This document shows, one piece after another, positions 51,665 to 62,600 of a stretch of 64,000 nt of DNA. How positions within the stretch are numbered: position 1 is the first letter of the stretch; each line of letters opens with the position of its first letter. Below the pieces are notes generated by a model. It was not told where the DNA came from. It saw nothing but the letters and a program-made list of their open reading frames with translations, and searched no databases. Origin of the DNA: Tetmemena sp. SeJ-2015 (taxonomy: Eukaryota > Ciliophora > Spirotrichea > Sporadotrichida > Oxytrichidae); the NCBI GenBank assembly GCA_027382625.1, contig JAJKFJ010022304.1:35120-99119 (forward strand), written 5' to 3'. The translations under genes and the position numbers were made by a program.

Positions 51665-53160
51665 TTGTTATTTATTTAAAACTTTCACTTGAATAGCCAT
51701 TTTGATTTTATTAAAATTGATTCTGGTTCATCGTGAAGCTAAAAATATATATTATGAGACAATTTTGGGTGGGAATTAGGCATATTATGGAATTACTAAA
51801 AGCTTTGTCATTAAATATTTTGAACATACTGAAGATTAAACACAAAATTTAATTAGTAATTGGAAATAGGAAAATTAAAAAATAATTCACTTTTTGTGAT
51901 TTATATCATCGCTTACTGCTTTCGATTTAGAAATGTTATATATTGTGAAAATACAATCCAGTTCAAAATTTCTAATTAGAAGAATAAACACTGGAGAGAT
52001 ATTTGCCTTCTCTGAATTATTTTCTTATTACTTAAATTAACAAAATAAGTTTAATAATTTACAAATAGATGTCAATACATCTTTCTTTATTAGCTAGAAT
52101 CACACCATATTATGAAACTAAGAATTTAAGTTCTTAAGTATGAAGTTGATGAATTAAAAAAAGAGCGTTCGGAGACATTAAAGCTTTATTTGTGAAAAAG
52201 AAAAGTAAAAATACTGAGAGAAACTTCATTTTTTCTGACCTGCAATTTTATCTTATTTTTGGGGCCTTTTATAATTTTTTATAAAGATAAAGATGAGAAG
52301 ATATCGTAGTGAGTTTAAATGTAAGAACCCATAATAAAATTATCTAAAATGTTAAGATGCAATTTGAACACTCGTAGTCTATACCCAAATTCAATAGATT
52401 TTATCTGAATTGTTCTGCTCTTGTATCATTTTTTATTTTAGCTTTGTATTAAAGGATAATCTAATTCTTTCCTTCCCGCATTATGAATCAATAAATATAT
52501 TTAACTTAGGTATGAAATATAGCTCTTATTTTAACATTTTTTTAAACATTGAATTCTCTATCTTAAATTTAAGATTTTAATTTAAGTGTGAATACTGTTA
52601 AAGTTTAATTTTAGCTCAGAATTCTGTATTTCTCAGCAAACTATTCTATTCCGAGGTAGATCTGACAATTTAACAAAGGTAAAATTTCTAGTATTAAAAA
52701 ATTGCTAAGGTATATATATATCGAATTGATTTTAGAAGAAATAGTTACTTTTTTAGAGAATAGAATATTATAGTTAGGTAAAATAAATATTGCAAAATTC
52801 AAAAATCTAGCTGATTCCTAGACATGTTTAAATTTATGTTTTAAGATCAAGTTTACTCTTGTAATTAAAAATCTGATGTGGGCAAAAGTATATTTATATT
52901 GTAAAGTAGCCTCAACTCGTATGAATTCTAAGCTAGTTATGTGACATAAAGACCTTATCTGAATTCTTAAATTGCTCCTCTCATTTTTATCTAATCGTCG
53001 GAAAACTATGAAATTGTTGACATCATAGATAAAAGTAATGATAACAGGTGCTCATCATACCTATTGCGGTAATAAATATTTTATAGAACAATTTAAGCAT
53101 AGAATTAATATTGCTTTCCCGTATTAAATATTCTAGAGATAACATGCTCACTTTTTATTA
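51665..53160. other. AT-rich, no gene seen
   Basis: About 1.5 kb without a recognisable frame or repeat. Confidence 0.5.
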
Positions 53161-53161
53161 T

Positions 53162-53729
53162 TATAGGGTGAATATGATTACATGATCGTGGATTTGGCTA
53201 TTAGAAATAGATTGGTCGTTGAGTCTTTGTTGAGTGATTTCGTATTATATTACGCTTTTAAAATATTCGAGTTAATTTAATTTTAAGTCTACCTCACAAC
53301 TACATCTTAACTCAATAACCATCATCAACAACTACGCAACATCAACAACTAAAAACCCAATTTGAAAGTGACCTCTGAAGAGGCAAATGCCTAGGATAAG
53401 TAAGGCATCACCCCTCCCGATCAACAGAGACTCATCTTCACCTGGCAAGCTCAAAGTGTTACAAAAAGTATGCTTGGATTTGCGTACTTTTGAACAGCAT
53501 TTGCAAAGAGATTAACATCATACGCAAGGAAATACCGCACTGACTACAACATCAAGAAGGAGTCTACTTTCACCCACAACTACCCACCCCCTTGAGCTCG
53601 CTCCCTCATTAATTTAAAATACATAATCAATTAAAACTATCTCTAATTTAATATATATCACTTTTTTTAAGAACTATATCTTGATTAGGTTTTGCCAATC
53701 CTCGATCATGTAATCATATTCACCCTATA
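53162..53729 (+). mobile_element. Short TIR element carrying a ubiquitin-derived frame (copy 1)
   Basis: The left terminus TATAGGGTGAATATGATTAC ATGATCG is repeated in reverse complement at the right end; the first 27 bp are exact and the match continues to about 36 bp with small differences. Size 568 bp. Between the ends lies a frame that matches ubiquitin (next entry). A TATA-like duplication may flank it. Confidence 0.85.
53291..53595 (+). pseudogene. Ubiquitin-derived reading frame inside the TIR element
   Basis: The plus strand from 53291 reads LKVTSEEANAQDKQG and GITPPDQQRLIF, to a TGA at 53491-53493. Another frame at 53539-53595 reads TDYNIKKESTFTHN then PPP and TGA. Ubiquitin has KIQDKEGIPPDQQRLIF and SDYNIQKESTL. 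About 100 bp extra separates the two parts, where ubiquitin has only AGKQLEDGRT. The C-terminus runs into THNYPPP, so the conjugating Gly-Gly end is gone. It cannot be normal ubiquitin: it is either a relic or a changed ubiquitin-like protein. The N-terminal half (MQIFVK) is not recognisable. Confidence 0.75.
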
Positions 53730-53734
53730 TTAGT

Positions 53735-54515
53735 AGTTAAAGATTTCAAACTATAATGTAAATCCTAGATAATTTCTTTATTAAGTAATTTATCTTTATG
53801 CAAATTTATTTTTAGGCATTAGATAACCCAAAATTATCTGGCTAAAATTAGACCATTGACAAATATATAAAAAAACAGATAGAAAAAATAAATCTAAAAA
53901 ATAAATGTGCAAAATAAAAAACTAAACACAATAAGGTGTTATTTATTCGAAGCAAATATGTAAATATTTCATCAGAAAAATTAAAACCAAATTGAATAAA
54001 TATCAATAAAATTAAATACTTTAACTATTTAAAATTTTAATTTAAATCATTGATTTTGTTTTCTAATTTATAAGTTATAGTGTGATAATCGTTAAATCTG
54101 AGTAAAATAAATTTTCCATTCATCTATAGCTTTATTTTTTATGTTTATGTTCTATTAAAATAATTTTCCCCTCTTCAATGCTTAAGTTTTGACTACAAAT
54201 TAAAATTGTTGTAAAATATAAATTTCTTTATATTTTTGAATAATCAGATAATCAACTTTATTCACAAGCAAAAATTAAAAATCAAAATAAGTATAAAGTA
54301 TGTAAATTTATAATGAAAAATAGTACATTTAAGCAATAGATTGTATTGTTGAAAAAATAAAATCAAAAACTAATTTGATATCTTAGACTCATAAAATGTA
54401 CTATGAATTATATCAATCAAAATTTATTATAATAAATTTTTTTTCAATATTCTTAAATATGGCTGATTTAATCATAAGAAAAATTATCTCTAAAAAAGAT
54501 GAATTTTTAATTAAA
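53735..54515. other. AT-rich, no gene seen
   Basis: Nothing recognised. Confidence 0.5.
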
Positions 54516-54519
54516 GAAT

Positions 54520-54935
54520 TAAAAAATGAAAGTTAAACGGTGAGAGTTCATTGCAAAATAGATTCAATTTATATATTAATATAAGATGAAATAAATATTT
54601 AATAGTTTAAATATCATCACATAAAAAAGTTATTTAATAATTCTATTTCTAACAAAATATATAAAATACTTATAAACTCTTTTTTCTTTGCAGCTTTTGA
54701 GTAAGAGAACTCTTTTTAAAAAAAGTGCAAACTTTTTGATAAGTATATGAATGGAAAAAGTTGATGAATTCTAGTGGTATTTCTTTACTACAGAGGGTTA
54801 GTAAGAAGATTCTGAAAGAGAAAAATAATATTAATTTTTGTTTGGCTATCAACTCATCTGGAGACAGGCAAGAGACATGAAATTGCAACCCTGCATTTAT
54901 TTTTTAATTAATCACCTATTTTAATTTTATACTCA
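54520..54935 (+). mobile_element. Degenerate family A element, copy A7
   Basis: Recognised by order: a GCAGCTTTTGAGTAAGAG-type core, a CTACAGAGG, ATATTAATTTTTG, GCTATC and the GAAATTGCAACCCTGCATTTA end. The acidic-run frame is lost. It ends about 30 bp before the second ubiquitin element. Confidence 0.55.
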
Positions 54936-54964
54936 ACATAAGTAAAATAAATAAATTAAGTAAA

Positions 54965-55575
54965 TATAGATGAATAGGAATACATGAAAGAGGGTAAGCA
55001 AAACCTAATCAAGAGAGAGAACAGTAGAAAAGTGGTATATATTAAATTAGATATAGAAACATTATGTTTTTAAATTTAATGAAGGAGCCAGCTCGAACAA
55101 GATCGCTATTAGAATCATCATGAATACCACCTTAGTCTAGCTTTTAGTTTAAGTGTCTGTGCTTTTAAAAGTTATCTGTTGAATTTGAAAGTAGACTCCT
55201 TTTTTATGTTTTAATAGGTGAGGGTTCGGCATGCTCTCAATGAAGATCTTGCTCTTGATGTTGTTCAAAAGTATGCAAATGGAAAAATAATTTTTTTAGC
55301 TCTTTGAGCTTGCCAGCTAAGATAAGTCTCTATTGATCTGAGAGGTGCCTTACTTGTCCTGGACGCTTCCCAAATCGGCTTCGTACTTCAAGTTTTTGAG
55401 CTAGAGTTTGTTATCGTAGATGTGATAGTTGTAGTAGTTGTAGCTGTTGTATTTGACATTTAATTTAAATTTTCTCTTTATTTAAAACGTAATATATTAA
55501 GAATCTCAAGGACTCAATCAGCAAATATTTCCAAAGAAAAACAAGCCACTATCAACTAAGCATATTCAACCTATA
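54965..55575 (-). mobile_element. Ubiquitin-carrying TIR element, copy 2 (inverted, decayed)
   Basis: Reverse-complement relative of 53162-53729. Ends: TATAGATGAATAGGAATACA on the left and AAGCATATTCAACCTATA on the right. On minus, DQQRLILAGKLKEL is readable at about 55300-55345 and the ubiquitin-type NIKKE...ST region has decayed to HKKGVYFQI-like frames. An extra stretch of about 60 bp lies near 55080-55190. Confidence 0.7.
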
Positions 55576-55824
55576 ATTGACATTAGAGATTTGCAATGTA
55601 TTGCAATAAATGATGTTATTTTTCCATTATAAGATAGACAAAGGTAGCTTTAAATATAAAATTCATTTTAATTAACCACAATTTGCATGTGTTTATTGTA
55701 TAAGTCAGAGTCGATCAAATTTAATTTTTAATTCGTTAAATTTTCAGAATTTATTAACTATGAAGACTAGTTTGTTTTGGAAGTGAGCAACCCATTCGAC
55801 AGCTACTCTGACTTTAGTTTAAGT

Positions 55825-56243
55825 TATAGCTGAGAATTTAATAAAAAAGAGAATTAAATTATATATAAATTAAAAATGGAATAAATGCAGCGGCAGTTGA
55901 AGTGTGTCCAATTTAAATAAATAATATACATACAAACCATTCCGATTCACCATAGAATTCTAAGAACTTTTCATCCTTGCAACTTTTGTGTGGGAGCGCT
56001 CTGTCAAGAGTCATAAGTGACACAAGTTTTAATGAGGAGGACGATGAGGATGAAGAGGAGTGCGTGATTCATATCTTGCTGCTGAGAGGTGCTACGAAGA
56101 TGATTAAAGAAGAAGCTCATATTATTTTTTGATAAGCTATCGAACAAGCTACAGATCGAGGGGTGAATCTGCGATTTCAATTGACACGAAATTGCAACTC
56201 TCCATTTATTATTTTAATCAATCACCGATTTTAATTTAAATTC
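55825..56243 (+). mobile_element. Family A element, copy A8 (well preserved)
   Basis: Left end TTATAGCTGAGAATTTAAT, right end AAATTCCTACTATAAT. The internal frame reads SKNFSSLQLLCGSALS, RVISDTSFNEEDDEDEEE, then LLLRGATKMIKEE, one TGA, then QAIEQATDRGVNLRFQ. This agrees with A1 at most residues, so the frame has been kept over the time separating the copies. Confidence 0.8.
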
Positions 56244-56574
56244 CTACTATAATACAACGAATACAAAGCAGTTTAAAAATTTGAAACTTCTTCTCCCTAA
56301 AATATTAATCTCCTATAATTTGTTACAGACCTAAAATACGATTACACTCTCAGTAGATTTAACATCGCTGCTGCTTTGAATACAACAATCACCATCACTA
56401 TTTAAATATTATACCATTTTTTATTATTAGTGATATTAACAAAATAATGCCAATAAAAGTATAAATAATAGTACAATATCTCACAAAATTAATTATTTAT
56501 TTTTAATTATTTATAACATAATTTTTTCAATAAAAAATATTAAAATTCTTTTAATTTTACTTTATTTTAACATT

Positions 56575-56705
56575 TAAGATATGTGTGGGCTTTTACGTGA
56601 CTTAGCAAAGCTGATCAAGGAGTTACGCCTGTGAATTAACTCTAAATCGATTAAGTTATTATATGCCCTATTAGGGGTTCTCTTAATTCCTAATTAATTA
56701 ACATT
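56575..56705 (+). repeat. Repeat C, copy 1
   Basis: About 130 bp shared with 62705-62835. The best part is AGGAGTTACGCCTGTGAATT, then ATTATATGCCC and GGGGTT. No frame or RNA fold was recognised. It is flanked by AT-rich DNA. Confidence 0.75.
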
Positions 56706-56989
56706 AAAGATTAAAAATTAAATTTCTAAATTAAAGATAAAATTTCAATATTCAGCTTGATGGAATTTTATTTTTGACTTTGGCTTTAATGACACAGGTG
56801 TCTTGGATGATAAAAAATAATAAATATTTATAGATTCAACAAATGAATTAAAAGTTAGTTGGAAAAACGTCACTATCTTAAGAACAATTGATATAAAAAT
56901 TTGAAAATATAAATTCCATAATTTTTTTAGCAAAAATTATTTTTAAAACTTAATTTTTAAATTCTAAGACTTTAGTAAAGCATTCAAAA

Positions 56990-59300
56990 GATCTCAATTT
57001 TTAGAGCTAATCAAAAGTAAAAATGTTGCTTTATTAAAATTTTGGGGGGGGGGACGGGAAGTGCACCTCCCCCCTTTTTATGGTCAAAATAGCTCAAAAA
57101 TCGTCCATATAAGCCGAAATTGGCAAAAATGCCCAAAAATTTAAGAGATTTTGACCCTTCGAAATTCCTTGAGGGTCAAAAATTTCATGAATTTCAATTT
57201 TTTTTCAAAAATGTCTATTTTTGTAATTAAGTCTTATTTTGATGAAATACCTTTCATGTTTTTGGACGCCCCATCTTCTTTTAATGACGGATTCACATTT
57301 GAACTCCTATATTCTTCTTCAAAATGTGAGCCTAAGAAATGATTTAAAAAATAGGGGGAAATTTATTCCCGAAATTGATTTAAGAATTTAAAATCCCTAT
57401 ACCCAAAATGTAAAAAGCTTGCTAATTTTTAAAAAAATAAAATTTAGCAAAACCTTCTTTTTTAAAGTCAGAGTAAAAAACCAAATCGCAATAGAGAATT
57501 ACTTGATTTTGGGAATTAACTTCCCATATTTTTTAAGTAAAAAAATTTGGGATTTCTATGTTGGAAGGACGTAAAAAATGCAATTTTTTATAAAAACTGA
57601 TGGCTGTTTTTAACTTTATAATATATAAATATATATTATATTATTTATATATATATATAATATAAATTTTTTGTGGCTAATTTGAAATTTTGCGGGGTAT
57701 GATCTTTCCCCAAAATTTCCCCTATTTTTTTTAAAATTTTTTTAGGGAAAATTTTTTAAAAAATTTTTGCGAGAATTTTTAAAAAAAAATTTAAAAAAAA
57801 AGAAATTTGCCCCTCAAAAAATTTTTCAAATGAAAAAACTCTTAATTTTTTTTGCTTTTTTTGGCCCGTTTGGGCCCTTTAAGGTAATTTTTGGACGTTT
57901 TAAACCAAAAAAGGGGGGGAGGTGCCTTCCCCCCCCCAAAAATTTTTATTATAAGTTGTTACAAAAATTTTAATTTTTAAAAATATTTTAGAAAAAAGAA
58001 AAATTAAAAATGGTTAAAAGGGGTTGGAGTTGTTTTTTTCCCAAATTTTAAAAAACCCCAAAACTTTATAATTTTTAATAAAGGGTGAAATGATAGAAAA
58101 TGTTAAATAGGTTAATTTTAAAAATTTCTGATAGAGCCCTTGCCCTGTAATTAAAGTATATTAGTTTAAAAAAACTTTTTAAATTTTAATGTCTACTACA
58201 AAAACATAACAACTACAAAACTCAATTCCAATTTAAAAGGCGCCCATAAAAGAGGCAACGTCCGGAAAAGGAAAGGGACCCCCCCGATCAACAGAGTCTT
58301 TTTCCCAATCAAAAAAGAAGGTTTACAAGAGTATCCCATATTTTAAAATATCATCAAAAGATTTGAAATTTTTTGGGGAAAAAATTCTCAGTGATAAAAC
58401 TTCAGAAGGATTCTCCCCTCCCCCTAAAAGATCTGTTTAAAGCGAGCCCTAAAAAAAAAGTAAAGAAGTATTTTAAAAAATTTCACGCTGATATGTGGAG
58501 ATGATCTCTTTTAAATTTAAAAACATAATGCTTTTAAAACTATTTCTAATTTAATATATACCAATTTGATCGAGAACTAAATCTTTATTAGGTTTTCCTT
58601 ACCCTTTATCATGCAATCATATTCACCCTATAAAAAGAATTGTGTATTTAAACTTGTTTTTGAAACACTATTCTCATTATATTTAATTGGGCCCTCTGTT
58701 TTATTTTTAATCAGTAAAAAATATAATCCAAATAAAATGCAGTTAAAAAAAACAAAAATTTTAAGAAAAAAATTTTTTAATTGATTAATTTTTTTAAGAA
58801 ATAAATTAAAAATTTAATTTTTTTTGTTTGAATTGGATGTTGCCTTTTTTTTCCCCTTAAGTTTTTTATTTTTCCTTAAAATTTTTTTTTTTGGGAAAGG
58901 AAAATTTTAAACCCCCCTTTTTTAAAAAATAAAATTTAAAAGGAAGTTTTCTCAGAAATTATTTTTTATAAAACTTTCCCAAAATTCAAAACCCAACTAA
59001 TTTTTCCCAAACATTTTTTTAAAATTTTAAAAAGGGATAACTAAGGTAAAAAAAAATTTTACTTTTCCTTTGCAAATTTTAAATTTAAAAGGAAAATTTA
59101 AAAAATTTTTTTAAATATAAAAGGGAAAATAAATCTTTCAAAAAATAAGAAGGGGTTTAAAATAATTTTTTCCCTTTAAAAGGAAAAAAAAATTTAAAAG
59201 GTTTTTTGGAAAACTACCAAAATTTTTTTTGGGAAAAAAGGGGAAAAACCCTTTTAAAAATTCCACTTGAAGAATTTATTTATTCTCAACATTGAACTTG
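56990..59300. other. Low-complexity, homopolymer-inflated region
   Basis: Runs of A, T, G and C of 6-10 bases follow one another, including GGGGGGGGG near 57047 and a CCCCCCCC run near 57929. A pure (AT)n tract lies at about 57625-57660. Where the region overlaps a known sequence (the third ubiquitin element) it differs from the other copies mainly by homopolymer lengths. This looks like poor consensus more than biology. The short ORFs here (57151, 57767) are not credible. Confidence 0.6.
58100..58632 (+). mobile_element. Ubiquitin-carrying TIR element, copy 3 (degraded)
   Basis: From about 58190 it follows copy 1: CATAACAACTACAAAACTCA, AAAAGAGGCAA, CGATCAACAGAGTC, and the right terminus CATGCAATCATATTCACCCT. 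Frames are destroyed by homopolymer changes. The left end is uncertain. Confidence 0.6.
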
Positions 59301-59329
59301 TGTTTAAGGAATAAATTACGCTTTAGTGG

Positions 59330-59697
59330 TTTTTAAGGAAGACTCAGGTATTCAAATTTATGCACCCTTTATTACTATCAACTATTAAGACCCAGTAATA
59401 AGCATAATATCCTCAAACTAGTTAGACGAAGGCATTTACACTATTCAGATAATCGCAACATTAAATTCTGTGTGGAAAGAATCCACGACTGTCAAGTTCA
59501 AACTTAAAATGCTTAGTCCATCTTCTCTTCTCAAAAATAATGTAGATTATTATTTATTGCTCAATCGAATAAACTTTTCAATTCGAGTCATCAAATACAG
59601 TTTAGAATATTTTTCCTTCGTTTATGTAAAATATTCTAAAAAAGAAACAAAATCCGCCTATCTAGATGTCTTTTTATATGAGACTTAATTAAATTGA
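59330..59697 (+). CDS. Gene 3 ectodomain exon, cadherin-like
   Basis: About 120 TGA-free codons to TGA at 59695-59697: KEDSGIQIYAPFITINYQDP, ISIISSNQLDEGIYTIQIIA, TLNSVWKESTTVKFKLKML and KETKSAYLDVFLYETQLN. DEGIYTIQIIAT followed by TVKFKL is the classic cadherin-like pair of strands (D.G.Y.I.I.A....F...). TAA and TAG are Gln at four places. Confidence 0.7.
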
Positions 59698-62600
59698 TGT
59701 TTGCAAGAATTATTATAAATAGTGTTGCAAATGGTGTCTGTCGATATGAAACAAGCCGCTCGGATCTGTATCTTGATTTATACCTAATCAAAACTTAACA
59801 AGAGGAACCTCTTTATTATTTGTTCTTATTTACAACACCTCTTGCTAGGATATGACATTCACACATTTCTTTCAATTTTAATCCCATTCTCATTAATACT
59901 TGATTTGCTAATAATTATTTACTGGGCATTCCTACACAAAGCTGCAAGCATAAAAAATTCTACAATTGTATGCTGGATCAAATGGTGAAATTTTGATTCA
60001 ACATTTTAAAGCAATCAACTACCACTTTTTTTACTTTAAATTAATTCCGTTTGTCAATAAATATTTAGTTAAATTAAAAAATTTATCGAAAATTGTTTTA
60101 ATTTCAAAAATGTCAAGAAATTAATAAATTTAGGCATTAAGATTTTGATATAGCGTTATTTAATATTTTAAATTTTATGAAAAATTTTCCTATTCCCTAT
60201 TTCCAAAACCAATTAGTAAAATATAATTTGCGTTTTAATAAATAATAATAATATACTCCTACAAACTAAATGACACAATTTATTAATTTTACATCTGCCA
60301 ATTAAATACTCATTGAATAATATTTTCAATACAGCACCTTACTTTGCTACTCCGCTTCCTTTACAGATTTAACTTTACTAAGACGAAGCTAATGCTTAAT
60401 TAAGAATTCCTTAAATATAAGATGACTAAAGAGATAAATTTATTCTTTCAATATATCCTGTACATATTGAAGAACTCGATAGTTCAATAGTAGACGGAGT
60501 TATCTTTATGAATCCAGCAAAGTATCAAAAGATTGGCACATACTCTATGTAATTTACTTTAAGTGATCAGAATAATAAACCTCGATCTCAATCATTCTTT
60601 TTAATTTGTCTATTATTCACGCTGAGCATTTAAGTTCTCCCGAATATTATAAAAAATTTATAACACAGAATTATAGATATTATAATTAAGTCTAAAACAA
60701 AAATATGATAATTTTTGTCTTATTTAATTTAGACTCTTCATGATGAGTCATTAGATTATATTTATAATCTGCATTGAGTTTCAAAGTTTAGTTACATTAG
60801 CAAATATATATATTTAAATTTGGGCACTCTAATAATTTTAAATAAGAAGATTTTGCATGAAGGATAGAAATTAGGGATATTTAGCTCAGAAATTAAAAAA
60901 GCAGAGTCAAAAAGAGTATTTTTATGAGTCAAGCAGCAACCCTCAAATTATTTTTAAAGTGAGTTTAATTTGCTCTGGTTTTCTGACGATATCAATATTT
61001 TATAAATCCTGAAGTTTAAAACTTCCTTATTTTTTAATTTCAGATTATAATGAAATTTAATTAAAAACTAGAAGAAGGTGCAAATTCGCAACCGCGATTG
61101 CATATAATTATTGGTAACTTGGATATTTTATTTATATGTTGATTAATCCACTTTAGATTATTATATGAAGTTCTCCAGAGAGATTTGATAAATGGAAGTT
61201 TCATTTTTCCAGACGACTCTTTAATAATTAAAGACACATTTATATCGCCTAGAATAACAAGAATTTTTAACAACGGTTCTGTTTTAATTCAGTTTAACCA
61301 CGCAATAAACACTTTATTTTATTTCTCCTTCAAATATAAGTTGGATAAAAGATATAAAGAGTTTGTCTTTCAAAGTATTTAATTACGGTTTGGAGCTTAA
61401 AAATTAAGTCAGATCTTGGAATGTTTCATACATACTCAATAGAAATCTTTTAATTAACCTCAACTTTTCAGATCCATCAATTATTTCGAGTGGGCAAGCG
61501 TTTTCTTTACTCTCTATTTTATAAAATAGCTTTGCTTTCATACATGTGAATAACTAATTTTATTTTTTTTATTATATAATTAAACTATCAATAAAATTAA
61601 TCCGCATCTAGCCAATTAAATTTAATAAACATGATTGCAAATTTATTTAATAAATTTGAAATCATGTTTAATTAAGTAAATTTTGGCAAAATAATTTTAT
61701 TCCTGTCTGTTTTTAATCAGAAAGCTTTATTATATAGCAGCATTAAATATGCATATTATTGCTTAATTTTTTTAAAAACAAAATTTATACAAATTAATTA
61801 AAGAAGAGGTTTAAGTTTTTTATCAAATTTATTGTTTTTGATATATATATATTCTTCAATCATGATTCTTAAATAAATTTTTCTTATTAACATTCCATAA
61901 TGTACTCTAAACTACTTATATATAAATATTTCATTATAAAATTTTTAAAAAGAAATTTTTTTTAATTTTATAAATTTTAAATTTGATTCAATTTAGCCAT
62001 TTTATTAGATCACTATTAGATTTGATGAAGTGCATTTCTTTAGCTCTAGCTATGGAAGTAAATACATCACAGTTTAAAAAGGTCAAGTAATTTCTAAAAA
62101 GATCCCTCCTCAATAAGACGAAAGCTAAACTATTCAAGATATCAAAAACTTAGCGAGTTCGACTAGTTCGGGAATCCAAGCTCTATCTTTCGTCACTTTA
62201 AGTATGAAATAAAATCAATATTTTTTATAATGAGCATATTCTTAGGAGTTTCAATGAAATTGCTTTGGGAATTACTAAGTTTGCTGCAACTTATCGTGAA
62301 CTTAAATTTGGTTAACTTGAGTTTCCCAGCAGGGGTCACTGCATGTTTTCAAAACCTATTTGATATTTCCAACATGAATATTATCCCGAAATCATTTATT
62401 GATAAAATCATTAACAGTGGTTAAGTAGCTTCGCAAACGCAACTTCAGCAAATTGATATCTTTTAAAATCTTTCTTCTTATTAACACTTTCCTATACTTC
62501 AATTATAATTTATCAAAGTTATGAAAGCACTAATCCGATATAGAATATAGGACTATCAGTTATTGCTTTCCTATTTCTCATAAACCTTTGTAAATTTACC

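Noticed and set aside
57767..57973. Plus ORF, Lys/Phe-rich
   Set aside because: It consists of A, T and G runs in the poor-quality region and has no protein-like pattern.
58050..58070. C4A4 telomere-like repeat (AACCCCAAAA), as used by telomere-bearing elements
   Set aside because: A single unit in the homopolymer-damaged zone; no tandem repeats and no terminal position.
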